A stretch of 10,251 bases of DNA from Ga0074139 sp046336825 (GCA_046336825.1 JBKDFX010000178.1:1-10251), one strand, 5' to 3'. Shown: positions 1 to 6,750, counted from the stretch's first letter. The notes: a model not told the origin generated them from the letters alone. Made by a program: numbers and translations.

Positions 1-370
1 TTGAATTTTTTTGATCTCTTTCTTTTTTATATTAAATTTCATACAATTCTTTTTTTAAATGATGTTAGTCTATATCTTCATATGGCGGATTTCCCCGCAC
101 AACAGCCAAATCTGTTTTGCTGACCCGACCTTCGCTAAAGACCAAAGATAGTTCACGGGCATTTTCTGAGGAAAGAGCAAATAATAAGGCCCCAGAGGTG
201 GGACGATCCAATCGGTGTACGGGATAGACTCTTTGACCCAGCTGATCTCGCAGTATCTGCATTGCAAATTCTTCAGCCTTTGTATCAATTGCACTTCGAT
301 GAACTAAAAGTCCTGATCTTTTATTAACAACGACGATATCCTGATCCTGGTAGAGTATGGGAAGCATCAT
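1..370 (-). pseudogene. truC: Truncated RluA-family pseudouridine synthase, TruC-like; runs off the window
   Basis: This is the N-terminal part of a RluA/TruC-type enzyme; in intact relatives TruC isomerises U65 of tRNA. The open frame (65-370) gives 101 residues, against about 240-260 in the family. It has the early beta strands, NKRSG (16-20) followed by LLVHRS, and the catalytic loop HRLDRPTSG (52-60) with Asp55. The frame stops at TAA 65-67, soon after VVRG, where the catalytic domain should continue. A second in-frame TAA is at 32-34. Between and after the stops the frame reads HHLKKELYEI and YKKERDQKNS, loosely like the family's next segment. However, bases 1-64 are only about 16% GC, so this may be chance and the gene may simply be cut off. 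Two conserved residues are altered: Pro to Arg in NKPSG (residue 18), and the K-x-Y tyrosine to Asp87. No clear Shine-Dalgarno site is visible. Confidence 0.7.
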
Positions 371-403
371 TTGTCATTAGCACAAAGAGGTCCTAAACAA
401 CAG

Positions 404-426
404 GCTTTTGCCAATTTGACAAAAGC
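404..426. promoter_or_regulatory. Dyad-symmetric site in the divergent truC/small-protein intergenic region
   Basis: Two 11-bp arms, GCTTTTGCCAA (404-414) and TTGACAAAAGC (416-426), flank a single central T and match at 10 of 11 positions when one is reverse-complemented. The site lies between two divergent genes, as expected of an operator. A perfect TTGACA (416-421) sits in its right half and could be a rightward -35 box, but no good -10 follows at 17-18 bp. No T-run follows, so a terminator is less likely. The cognate regulator is unknown. Confidence 0.4.
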
Positions 427-468
427 TGGGATTTAGGGGACTAGTGAGTCTTCATTAGGAGCTTATAA

Positions 469-813
469 ATGTTAAACTTATCTCAAGAACAATTAGCCGA
501 AATATCTGAATCCATGCGCCAAGAGCATGGAGCCAACACTGAAGAAATTGCTAGTATCCTCAAGCGTGCCATGACAGTGGGCGATCTCAAAAAAGCTCTA
601 GAAAATGTGGACAATAATCTTCCTGTTGAACTTGAGATTGTACTCGAAATCACAGCTGACGGCGACTGTGCAGCTCAACCGGGCATGGCCATTCACCACT
701 ATCAAGTCAGACAGGGTGATGAAGGTTATCCACGCTTTACACTTGTGGGCGCGCAACCTCAAAATGCGGAAGCCTATGCTGAAGCTTTTGAAATTGATAA
801 TCCTCAGCAATAA
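469..813 (+). CDS. Small acidic protein of unknown function
   Basis: A 114-residue soluble protein, not assigned with confidence. The start is well supported by AGGAG at 457-461, seven bases before ATG. Residues 4-34 look like an amphipathic helix. Then comes MTVGDLKKALENVDNNLPVE (35-54), which resembles the short 'TVGDLxxAL...D..LPV' motif of small proteins of unknown role. A hydrophobic strand follows (IVLEIT, 57-62), then a Gly/Asp-rich part containing Cys67. There is no signal peptide or membrane segment, so it is probably cytoplasmic. It stands alone on the plus strand between the broken truC and the flavoprotein, 83 bases from the latter, so cotranscription with the flavoprotein is possible. 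Confidence 0.75.
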   Translation: MLNLSQEQLAEISESMRQEHGANTEEIASILKRAMTVGDLKKALENVDNNLPVELEIVLEITADGDCAAQPGMAIHHYQVRQGDEGYPRFTLVGAQPQNAEAYAEAFEIDNPQQ

Positions 814-824
814 ATCAGCTTCAT

Positions 825-870
825 AAGTGATAGTAACTAAAGAAAATGAATCACTTTTGATATAGTGATT
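825..870 (+). terminator. Two mutually exclusive weak hairpins between the small-protein and flavoprotein genes
   Basis: AAGTGAT (825-831) can pair with ATCACTT (850-856). The same middle segment can instead pair downstream: AATCAC (849-854) with GTGATT (865-870) across a 10-nt loop, followed by the weak T-rich stretch TCCTTTT. The second hairpin could be a weak intrinsic terminator for the upstream gene. Both stems are short (6-7 bp) and AT-rich, so confidence is low. Confidence 0.25.
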
Positions 871-896
871 TCCTTTTGAATAACACTTAGGTGACT

Positions 897-2132
897 ATGT
901 CTTCGCGAAAAATTGTAATCGTGGGTGGGGGGGCAGCTGGATTTTTTGCTGCCATCAATGCAGCCGAAAATGCAAAATCAAAAAATATCCCAACTGATGT
1001 TCAAATTCTTGAAGCTTCCAACAGCGTCCTGAAAAAAGTTTCCATTTCAGGTGGAGGCCGATGCAATGTCACCCATCATTTATTTGAGATCCGTGAGTTT
1101 TGTGAACGCTACCCCAGGGGCTCCAAAGAACTCATGTCAGCCTTTCAACGATTTCAAGCCCGCGACACAGTGGAATGGTTTCAAAAACGTGGCATCAAAC
1201 TTGTGCCAGAAGAAGATGGACGAATGTTTCCGGAAACCAATACCTCTGCCACCATCATCAAATGTTTTGAAGATTCGGCAGCTCTGGCAGGGGTTCAGAT
1301 TAAACTCAATCATAAAGTTGAAAATATTAGCAAACAAGATTCAGGACAGTTTCTTCTTCACATGCGAAATGGAGAAACTCTAAAAGCGGATTCAGTTATG
1401 ATTGCCACAGGTAGCAGCTCCTTTGGCCACAAACTTGCCCAGGAATTAGGGCACAACATAACAGAATTGGCTCCTTCCCTATTCAGTTTTAAAATTGAAG
1501 ATTCACTTCTGACTGAACTTTCAGGTCTTAGCTTTGAAAAAGCGTCTGTTCAATTGCTGATACCTGATCAAAAGCCCTTTAAAGAAAAGGGACCTTTACT
1601 GATCACCCATTGGGGTTTAAGTGGCCCTGCTGTTTTAAAAATTTCTGCTTGGGCGGCCAGAGAAATGCTCCATGCCGACTACAAAGCGCAATTGAAAGTC
1701 AATTGGCTGGGAGTTGATCGCATTGAAAATGTTTTAGAGACTTTAACAAAAATTAAAAATGAGGGTCTCAAATCACAGATTCAAAATGTCTACCCAGAAC
1801 AGTTGGCCAAAAGATTTTGGTTAAAAGTCTTAGAAAAATCTCAAATTTCTTTTGATAAACGCTGGGCTGATATATCAAATAAAGAAATTCAAAGCATCGC
1901 TGATGTTTTATTTGCTACAACTTTTCAGGTTCTAGGTAAAAATCGATATAAAGATGAGTTTGTTGAATGTGGCGGTGTTGACCTGAAAGAAATCAATTTT
2001 AAAAAAATGGAAAGTAAAATCTGTCCTGGGCTTTATTTTGCCGGGGAAGTTCTTGATATTGACGGAATCACGGGCGGATTTATTTTTCTAAATGCCTGGA
2101 CAGGGGCCTGGATAGCCTCACAATATTTATAA
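897..2132 (+). CDS. HI0933/BaiN-family FAD-dependent oxidoreductase (YhiN-like flavoprotein)
   Basis: A 411-residue flavoprotein of full family length (about 390-420). Near the N terminus are the dinucleotide-binding loop VGGGAAG (10-15 region) and the family signature SGGGRCNVTH (51-60). The second nucleotide-contact segment is ATGSSSFG (170-177), and THWGLSGPAVLKISAW lies at 237-252. The C-terminal FAD-binding segment is LYFAGEVLDIDGITGG (379-394), followed by FIFLNAWTGAWIAS. The wording is closer to the Bacteroidetes-like branch (GGFNFQNAWT) than to E. coli YhiN, with Ile where Asn is usual. Physiological substrates of this family are mostly unknown; BaiN of bile-acid 7-dehydroxylating bacteria is one studied member. 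A GTG at 891 is in frame, but ATG 897 is preferred because TTAGGTGA (887-894) can serve as its ribosome-binding site. The stop overlaps the convergent methyltransferase stop by 6 bp. Confidence 0.93.
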   Translation: MSSRKIVIVGGGAAGFFAAINAAENAKSKNIPTDVQILEASNSVLKKVSISGGGRCNVTHHLFEIREFCERYPRGSKELMSAFQRFQARDTVEWFQKRGIKLVPEEDGRMFPETNTSATIIKCFEDSAALAGVQIKLNHKVENISKQDSGQFLLHMRNGETLKADSVMIATGSSSFGHKLAQELGHNITELAPSLFSFKIEDSLLTELSGLSFEKASVQLLIPDQKPFKEKGPLLITHWGLSGPAVLKISAWAAREMLHADYKAQLKVNWLGVDRIENVLETLTKIKNEGLKSQIQNVYPEQLAKRFWLKVLEKSQISFDKRWADISNKEIQSIADVLFATTFQVLGKNRYKDEFVECGGVDLKEINFKKMESKICPGLYFAGEVLDIDGITGGFIFLNAWTGAWIASQYL

Positions 2133-3254
2133 ACTTTTTAATCGCCACAACAGGGTCACTTCTTTCACTCGCACAGGATATAATGGATCTTCTTCATCAC
2201 TGGACTTCGAATGGCGAGGCTGTATTTTAAGTACATCGACGACCTTAAGCCCTGCTTGGGTTATCCAATTGGGAAGATCCTCTGGTTTGCGAAGTCCTAA
2301 ATGCTCAGCCAAATCTGAAATGATCAGCCAAGCTTCTGCATTTTCATTTAAATGCTCAAGGGCTCCAAATAAAAATCCTTTTAGCATTTGATGGTCTTCA
2401 TCGTAGACGGCCCGTTCAATGGCAGATGTGGGCTTTGTCGGTAACCAGGGAGGATTACAAACAATCAAATCAGCCCTACCTTGAGGAAACAAGTCTGTTT
2501 TGACCACACTCACTTGCGCCTCAAGTTTTAAATTCTTGATATTATTCAAAGCACACTCAAGGGCTCGATCTTCCACATCGGTTGCAATAATTTTCGGTAC
2601 TCCCCGATTGGCGAGCACAGCTGAAATAACACCCGTTCCTGTTCCAATATCAAAAGCACATTGGACTGCGGGGGAAAGAGGAGCTTGAGCCACAAGATCC
2701 AAGTACTCTCCACGGACAGGTGAAAAGACACCATAGTAAGCATGTATTTTTCTTCCCTCGAGCACATTGACAGGTACGCCTTTTTTTCTCCACTCATGGG
2801 CCCCCACAAAACCTTGTAGTTCTCGCAGGCTGACTAAAAATGATCCCTCAATATGAATGACTTCTGAAAGGGCCTGTTTAAAGTCAGGAGCTCGAGGCAA
2901 TTGAATGGAGAGATCAGGTTCAACACAAATTAATAAGCGAGAAAGTATCTGCGCTTTGTGGGCTTGATACTGGCGATAACGATAAAACTCTTTGGCCATA
3001 TTTTGTGGATCGGTGTTTGAAACTATGGGCCACTTTTTCTTGAGCCTTCTTTGAACAGCTTGCAGAAGTTGTTTGGCGTTGTGAAAATCACCCTTCCAAA
3101 CAAAGGCGGAACCTTGACTGGCCAGGCTGATATACTTCTCTGCCGAAAAGGAATCATCAACAACCATTACTTTTTTCGGCTGGGCAAAGTGATTTTCTGT
3201 CACCCAAGGTAAGGATACAATTTTTCCATCAAATTCAAAATCGAGTTTCATCAT
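2127..3254 (-). CDS. Class I SAM-dependent methyltransferase with NPPW motif, target unknown
   Basis: A 375-residue methyltransferase in two parts. Residues 1-190 form an uncharacterised N-terminal region containing EWRKKGVPVNVL and a conserved-looking YGVFSPVRGEYLDLVAQAPL (174-193). Residues 195-375 are a Rossmann-type catalytic domain: motif I DIGTGTG (202-208), an acidic residue after the second strand (ATDVED, Asp226), and catalytic NPPW (267-270) after DLIVC. NPP[YW] is shared by N-methyltransferases of the PrmC/HemK, RsmC/RlmG and related groups, which modify glutamine side chains or exocyclic amines of rRNA bases. The sequence does not decide which applies here. There is no signal peptide, so it is cytoplasmic. 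ATG 3252-3254 is followed at once by a second ATG, and the Shine-Dalgarno is weak (GGAAT). It starts 29 bases after the zincin-like gene on the same strand, so an operon is plausible. Confidence 0.88.
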   Translation of the reverse strand: MMKLDFEFDGKIVSLPWVTENHFAQPKKVMVVDDSFSAEKYISLASQGSAFVWKGDFHNAKQLLQAVQRRLKKKWPIVSNTDPQNMAKEFYRYRQYQAHKAQILSRLLICVEPDLSIQLPRAPDFKQALSEVIHIEGSFLVSLRELQGFVGAHEWRKKGVPVNVLEGRKIHAYYGVFSPVRGEYLDLVAQAPLSPAVQCAFDIGTGTGVISAVLANRGVPKIIATDVEDRALECALNNIKNLKLEAQVSVVKTDLFPQGRADLIVCNPPWLPTKPTSAIERAVYDEDHQMLKGFLFGALEHLNENAEAWLIISDLAEHLGLRKPEDLPNWITQAGLKVVDVLKIQPRHSKSSDEEDPLYPVRVKEVTLLWRLKSL

Positions 3255-3283
3255 TAATTTACTATTCCAATATCTATTTATTA

Positions 3284-4186
3284 CTATTCATCAAGAGGAT
3301 TGATACTAATTGAATCACTCATCTCCTTAACAACTGTCCCCCATTCAGGATGGCTTTCAAATAATTTCATAAAATCAAAGGCCAGTAATTCCTCCACATC
3401 CCCTACAAATCCGAGCTGCTTAAAGTAATTGGCTGTGGTCTTATAACGAAATAGGGGATCCAGCTTTTCACCCATTTCACAAATAACTTGAATGTGTTTA
3501 TTAAGCTTGGAATTGCCTTTACGTTCAGGGCCGAAACTTTTTATCAATTTTAATATAGTACTTTTCGAAAGTGGACTTGTTAAGAAATTGGCCCTTAGGT
3601 AGCTAAAAAAAGTGAGCATAAACGTAGTTTTAAAATTGAATTCTTTTGTGGTCTCATTCATCGCTTGTATGAACTTTTGCTGGGGATGCATATAACTATT
3701 TTGCTTAACAAAAAACATATGAAGGTCATCCTTGGCAGATGTCCCCACCAAAGCATCTATAGTATTGGCAAAACTTTCAGCCATCAAAGCCTTTAAAATT
3801 TTATCCTGTTTTGTCTTTAGTTTGACTTTTTTAAGAAAATGTTCAGCCAATAGGTGGGAACATTCATGCAAATGATAACTTTCAGGAATGGGAATATCTT
3901 CAACAGTAAAAATGCCAGGATGGTTACTTTCTATATTTTTCATTAATTTGGCCGAGGGCACATAAGGAACTTTTTTAATTTTTACAAGCACAGGAAGTTC
4001 TTGAAAGGGAAGTAACAAATACTCCACGTAGACTTCTATGTATTGACCACCAATTTTGAGGTAATTTTCTTTGATTTTTCTATAAATGGGATTGTTTTGA
4101 ATCAAAAATCCATCACCAAGAATATCAGAGTGACTGTTTTTGGGCTGGCAACTGTTATGAACATCAAGAATATCACTAAAATGCAT
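3284..4186 (-). CDS. Unrecognised protein with zincin-like HExxH signature
   Basis: A 300-residue protein that I cannot place in a named family. It contains HECSH (107-111), which fits the HExxH zinc-peptidase motif, in a predicted helix (HLHECSHLLAEHFLKK). A glutamate in a second helix, ALMAESFANTID (Glu137, with Asn141 four residues on), follows 26 residues after the second His. HExxH plus a downstream Glu is the gluzincin arrangement, so it may be a metallopeptidase or a degenerate relative. It has no signal peptide or membrane span. The C-terminal half (170-300) is Lys-rich and helical with no visible motif. The Shine-Dalgarno is poor (AGAAG). It lies 61 bases after the 118-codon ORF and 29 bases before the methyltransferase, all on one strand. 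Activity is inferred from the motif only. Confidence 0.75.
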   Translation of the reverse strand: MHFSDILDVHNSCQPKNSHSDILGDGFLIQNNPIYRKIKENYLKIGGQYIEVYVEYLLLPFQELPVLVKIKKVPYVPSAKLMKNIESNHPGIFTVEDIPIPESYHLHECSHLLAEHFLKKVKLKTKQDKILKALMAESFANTIDALVGTSAKDDLHMFFVKQNSYMHPQQKFIQAMNETTKEFNFKTTFMLTFFSYLRANFLTSPLSKSTILKLIKSFGPERKGNSKLNKHIQVICEMGEKLDPLFRYKTTANYFKQLGFVGDVEELLAFDFMKLFESHPEWGTVVKEMSDSISINPLDE

Positions 4187-4247
4187 GGGTTCTTCTAAAG
4201 CAAAGAATTTATAAAGTCACCCGTAGATACCTCTACTCAACGAGCCT

Positions 4248-4604
4248 CTAAAGGATTCGCCCACAAGTAATCTTATCCAAAATAGGCTGATCCGCTGGAT
4301 CGCTATAAGGCTCACAATGAACAGCTGCTGGGGCACAATCAGGCCTGGGACCAGGTGAAAGTTTTATATTTTCGAGAGGTCTCAGGGGACACTCTTTCAA
4401 AAGTTGATTTAAATTTTCAATATTATTGGGAAGTTCCATGGGGCTATAGGAACCAAAAAAGTACCGACAGACCTGATCTGGATATGTTCTAAGACCAAAG
4501 GAGTCCCCGTACAATTTTATTTGTTTTTCTCGAAATTGATTAAATCCTAGGGATTCATTTGTCGAAAGTTCAAAGGGGGCAAAGCGTAGCCTTATTTTTT
4601 CCAC
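4248..4604 (-). CDS. Cys-rich ORF of unknown function, possibly 5'-truncated
   Basis: With the only available start (GTG 4602-4604) this gives 118 residues of unknown family. The reading frame stays open further upstream, giving the 22 codons KKVCDKRLRQGVTFSKKNFD plus GK, right up to the TAA that ends the S41 peptidase gene (4671-4673). No ATG, TTG or better GTG, and no Shine-Dalgarno, lies in that stretch. The protein has several Cys residues (CRYF, CPLRP, PDCAP, HCEPY, TCGRIL) and Pro-rich segments, like the mature part of an exported disulfide-bonded protein, yet it has no signal peptide. I suspect the 3' remnant of a secreted-protein gene, or a weakly started gene dependent on readthrough or reinitiation after the peptidase. 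Homopolymers A9 and A8 on the coding strand are noted, but changing their length by one does not reveal a better start. Confidence 0.5.
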   Translation of the reverse strand: MEKIRLRFAPFELSTNESLGFNQFREKQIKLYGDSFGLRTYPDQVCRYFFGSYSPMELPNNIENLNQLLKECPLRPLENIKLSPGPRPDCAPAAVHCEPYSDPADQPILDKITCGRIL

Positions 4605-4646
4605 TTTACCATCAAAGTTTTTTTTTGAAAAGGTAACACCTTGACG

Positions 4647-4672
4647 AAGTCTTTTATCACAGACTTTTTTTT
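4647..4672 (+). terminator. Weak rightward hairpin with T-run opposing the operon
   Basis: AAGTCT (4647-4652) and AGACTT (4661-4666) form a 6-bp stem with an 8-nt loop. The 3' arm runs into an uninterrupted T-run to 4672. The orientation would stop rightward transcription, that is, antisense to the surrounding leftward genes, at the junction between the peptidase and the 118-codon ORF. The stem is short and has only two G-C pairs. On the other strand there is no T-run after the stem. Confidence 0.3.
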
Positions 4673-5903
4673 AAAAAAGGTCATCTAAAACAACCTTTGC
4701 TTTTTCAAGCTGTGGGTCCAATTCCAAATTTGATTTTAATGGCCATGGCACTTCAATATCAGGTGAAACACCGACGCCTTCGAGATCAACACCATCAAGC
4801 AGCAAACCTTTTGAAGACAGATATAAAAAATAAGGAAGTTCAGAATCGTTAAAATACGCTCCGCCAGCCACAAAAAAACCAGCTGTTTTTGTTCCTACCA
4901 CTACAGCCCGCTTTGTATTTTTAAAATGAAATGCCAGGGCCTCTTTACCGGATCTAACACCTTCGTTAATAAGCACCACCATCGGTTTCGTGTAAACACC
5001 TAAATTCATCTTCGATTTTGGCAGCATTTCAGTTTTAACTCCGCCACGATCAATCCAAGTAGCCTTAAAATATTGATTTGTGTTTTCATAGAATGGGTCC
5101 AAATGATCCCACCAAGCCCCACCATAACCATCTCGGAGATCTAGAATTATAGCCTCTGTGTTCTTTAGTTTACGAATTGCATTTTGAAGCTTTTTAACGG
5201 AGTCCCCATGGGTACCTGTCCATAAATGCACATAACCAATCTTCATATTGTTGAAGTCAATTACTCTGACGCTATTTTGAATACTATCAATGTAAGAACG
5301 GTGCAAACCTGTGTGAGACACTTTAATTAAAGCTTCAATTTTTTTTATCCCTCTCAAAATTGAGATTTTAGCTTGCGTGCCTTCGAGCTTTTTAAAACTG
5401 AGAACGGGATGAAAGGGTTCATTATTTAAAGACAAAAGGATATCACCACGCTTAATTCCCGCCTGTTGCGCTGGAAATCCATCAAGCACGGCTTTAACAA
5501 TATATCCTTCATCTGTTTTAATATATTCAGCACCGATGTGAGCTGTTTTGGGATATTCAGGATCCCGAGTTGAAAATAAGGATCTGAAAAAATAAAATTC
5601 TAAATCTTGATCTGTATAAAAATGAGTGTGTGAAATATTCAGCTTATTTAAAAAATTATTCAAGTCAGGAGCAAAACTATAAAGATCAGAGCTGTCTTTT
5701 GCTTGTTCTTTTAATTTTACATATTCTTCTTCTGTAAAAAATTTTTTTTCTAACGACTTAGGATAAATATTTAATTTAGCAATCTCCCAAAATTTATCGA
5801 GAACTTCTTGAGGTGATTGAACTTTAGCTTTTTGCTCGCTTTGAGCATGGGCACAGCTTAAAAACAGAATAAAACTTATAAAAAAGATTTTTAAATTTCT
5901 CAT
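4671..5903 (-). CDS. Exported S41-family (tail-specific/tricorn-like) serine peptidase with PDZ-like domain
   Basis: A 410-residue protein with a signal peptide (MRNLKIFF to CAHA, cleavage likely after Ala20). Cys17 is not in a canonical lipobox, so a soluble periplasmic protein is more likely than a lipoprotein. A helical region (30-115) includes the family-like NISHTHFYT (89-97). A PDZ-like domain spans about 120-195, with GFPAQQAGIKRGDILLSLNN (142-161). The peptidase core contains the strand ILDLRDGYGG (253-262) and VRSGKEALAFHF (316-327), where Ser318 and Glu321 match the catalytic Ser and downstream Glu of S41 enzymes. TKTAG (338-342) stands where CtpA enzymes have TFGKG, and the CtpA lysine is absent, so the tricorn/S41B type fits better. 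The C terminus (GVSPDIEVPWP) is complete. Its ATG overlaps the stop of the membrane-protein gene (TAATG), implying translational coupling. The substrate is unknown. Confidence 0.87.
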   Translation of the reverse strand: MRNLKIFFISFILFLSCAHAQSEQKAKVQSPQEVLDKFWEIAKLNIYPKSLEKKFFTEEEYVKLKEQAKDSSDLYSFAPDLNNFLNKLNISHTHFYTDQDLEFYFFRSLFSTRDPEYPKTAHIGAEYIKTDEGYIVKAVLDGFPAQQAGIKRGDILLSLNNEPFHPVLSFKKLEGTQAKISILRGIKKIEALIKVSHTGLHRSYIDSIQNSVRVIDFNNMKIGYVHLWTGTHGDSVKKLQNAIRKLKNTEAIILDLRDGYGGAWWDHLDPFYENTNQYFKATWIDRGGVKTEMLPKSKMNLGVYTKPMVVLINEGVRSGKEALAFHFKNTKRAVVVGTKTAGFFVAGGAYFNDSELPYFLYLSSKGLLLDGVDLEGVGVSPDIEVPWPLKSNLELDPQLEKAKVVLDDLF

Positions 5904-6484
5904 TAGACTTTTTTATTCAATTCTTTTCTTGCGAAGTAATTGTACGAACCTATCAGCCAAACAATCAGAATCAAAGCAACTGCAGAGTTTGAAAGTGGCA
6001 ACCCCGAATACCTAAAATAATCCATTTGGTTTTTAGATTCCATGCCAGTTCGCGGTGGATTAATAGGACTAAAATGCAGCCCAAGACTAATTGTTCCTGT
6101 TTTGCCATTGACAGCTTGTTCAGGTGGAAGCCTGAAAACGGCCACTTGAAACAAGGATAAACATAAAAGAAAAATCAGAAGGGCCAAGGTCGTGAGAAAT
6201 GAATTTCTTGTTGCTGTTGCTGTGACGGCGGCTTCACGTTCATCTCGTTCCTGAAAAAAACTGACTTTTGTTAGTACACTTGATCTGAAATCGTTAGAAA
6301 AAACAAGTTTCAGACTTAAGTAGAAAGCAAGTAGCATCCAGGTACCAAAAACTAATCCTGAAAATCCATTGATGTAATCAAGTGAACTCAAAGAATCAAT
6401 AAAATTAGTAACCATCGCCAGTGCAATAACTAATGGCAGTCCCAATGCAAACACTTTAAGTAATGTTAAATCTAACTTTTTCAT
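5903..6484 (-). CDS. Four-helix membrane protein paired with Xre regulator (DUF2178/DUF2975-like)
   Basis: A 193-residue integral membrane protein. Hydrophobic segments are at about 9-28, 42-62, 96-117 and 167-184. Between helices 2 and 3 is a charged cytosolic-looking loop with FQERDEREAAVTATATR (77-93). The 'DERE...' motif before a membrane helix is typical of small membrane proteins (DUF2178/DUF2975-like) encoded next to YozG-type HTH regulators; the exact family assignment is uncertain. Between helices 3 and 4 is a polar loop of about 45 residues, probably periplasmic, rich in Gly/Pro. The start ATG overlaps the regulator stop (ATGA, 6481-6484) and is preceded by GAGGAG about 8 bases upstream. 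The stop overlaps the peptidase start by one base (TAATG). It probably acts with both neighbours; its role is unknown. Confidence 0.8.
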   Translation of the reverse strand: MKKLDLTLLKVFALGLPLVIALAMVTNFIDSLSSLDYINGFSGLVFGTWMLLAFYLSLKLVFSNDFRSSVLTKVSFFQERDEREAAVTATATRNSFLTTLALLIFLLCLSLFQVAVFRLPPEQAVNGKTGTISLGLHFSPINPPRTGMESKNQMDYFRYSGLPLSNSAVALILIVWLIGSYNYFARKELNKKV

Positions 6485-6711
6485 TTTCTTTTCTCCTCAA
6501 TATAAAAAATGTTTTGAATATCAACTTTAAAATATTTAGCAATCCGAAAGGCCAATTCCAAGGAGGGGTTATAATCCCCACTCTCAATGGCATTAATAGT
6601 GGCCCGAGTGACTTCAATTTCATCTGCAAGTTCCTGCTGAGAAATTCGTTTTTCAGCACGCAGTATGTGAACTCGGTTTAGAATTTTAAGCTTTTGCGGA
6701 ATTCGTCCCAT
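6481..6711 (-). CDS. Xre/Cro-CI family HTH regulator, YozG-like
   Basis: A 76-residue single-domain regulator with the usual length and layout of YozG-type proteins. After a short N terminus comes NRVHILRAEKRISQQELADE, then the recognition helix EVTRATINAIESG, then the family hallmark DYNPSLELAFRIAKYFKVDIQNIF and a charged tail, EEKRK. ATG 6709-6711 is chosen; an in-frame TTG at 6724-6726 would add five residues but matches the family less well and begins close to the operator-like dyad. No good Shine-Dalgarno precedes either start. It is the first gene of a tightly coupled unit with the membrane protein (ATGA overlap). The dyad immediately upstream suggests autorepression. In relatives such regulators control the adjacent membrane-protein gene. 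Confidence 0.9.
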   Translation of the reverse strand: MGRIPQKLKILNRVHILRAEKRISQQELADEIEVTRATINAIESGDYNPSLELAFRIAKYFKVDIQNIFYIEEKRK

Positions 6712-6727
6712 GAACTTGATGTACAAT

Positions 6728-6750
6728 CTATTTTACATATTGTAAAGTAG
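6728..6750. promoter_or_regulatory. Operator-like dyad upstream of the Xre regulator
   Basis: Plus-strand arms CTATTTTACA (6728-6737) and TGTAAAGTAG (6741-6750) flank a 3-bp centre and are complementary at 9 of 10 positions. The core, TTTAC-N5-GTAAA, is perfect. The site starts 17 bp upstream of the regulator ATG, where the leftward promoter should lie; on the minus strand AT-rich -10-like sequences such as TAAAAT overlap it. Size, symmetry and place fit a binding site for the adjacent Xre protein. Binding is inferred. Confidence 0.6.

Noticed and set aside
10..18. Lipoprotein signal in the S41 peptidase (FLSC near residue 17)
   Set aside because: That C-terminal signal region lacks a Leu/Val/Ile at -3 with small residues at -2 and -1, and an Ala-x-Ala site right after it fits ordinary signal peptidase. 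The feature itself is at 4671-5903 on the minus strand; the numbers here are approximate residue positions.
891..893. GTG at 891 as start of the flavoprotein
   Set aside because: It has no upstream Shine-Dalgarno, and its own bases form part of the AGGTGA that serves ATG 897.
1051..1383. Open frames inside the flavoprotein, methyltransferase, regulator, YceI and small-protein genes, on either strand
   Set aside because: They lie wholly within well-supported genes in other frames, have no ribosome-binding sites or family resemblance, and read as low-quality shadow protein.
4613..4680. Programmed frameshift at the T6-A8 run at the end of the S41 gene
   Set aside because: Shifting frame by -1 or +1 there leads quickly to stops or to unrelated short sequence. 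The downstream ORF is already in the same frame as the peptidase.
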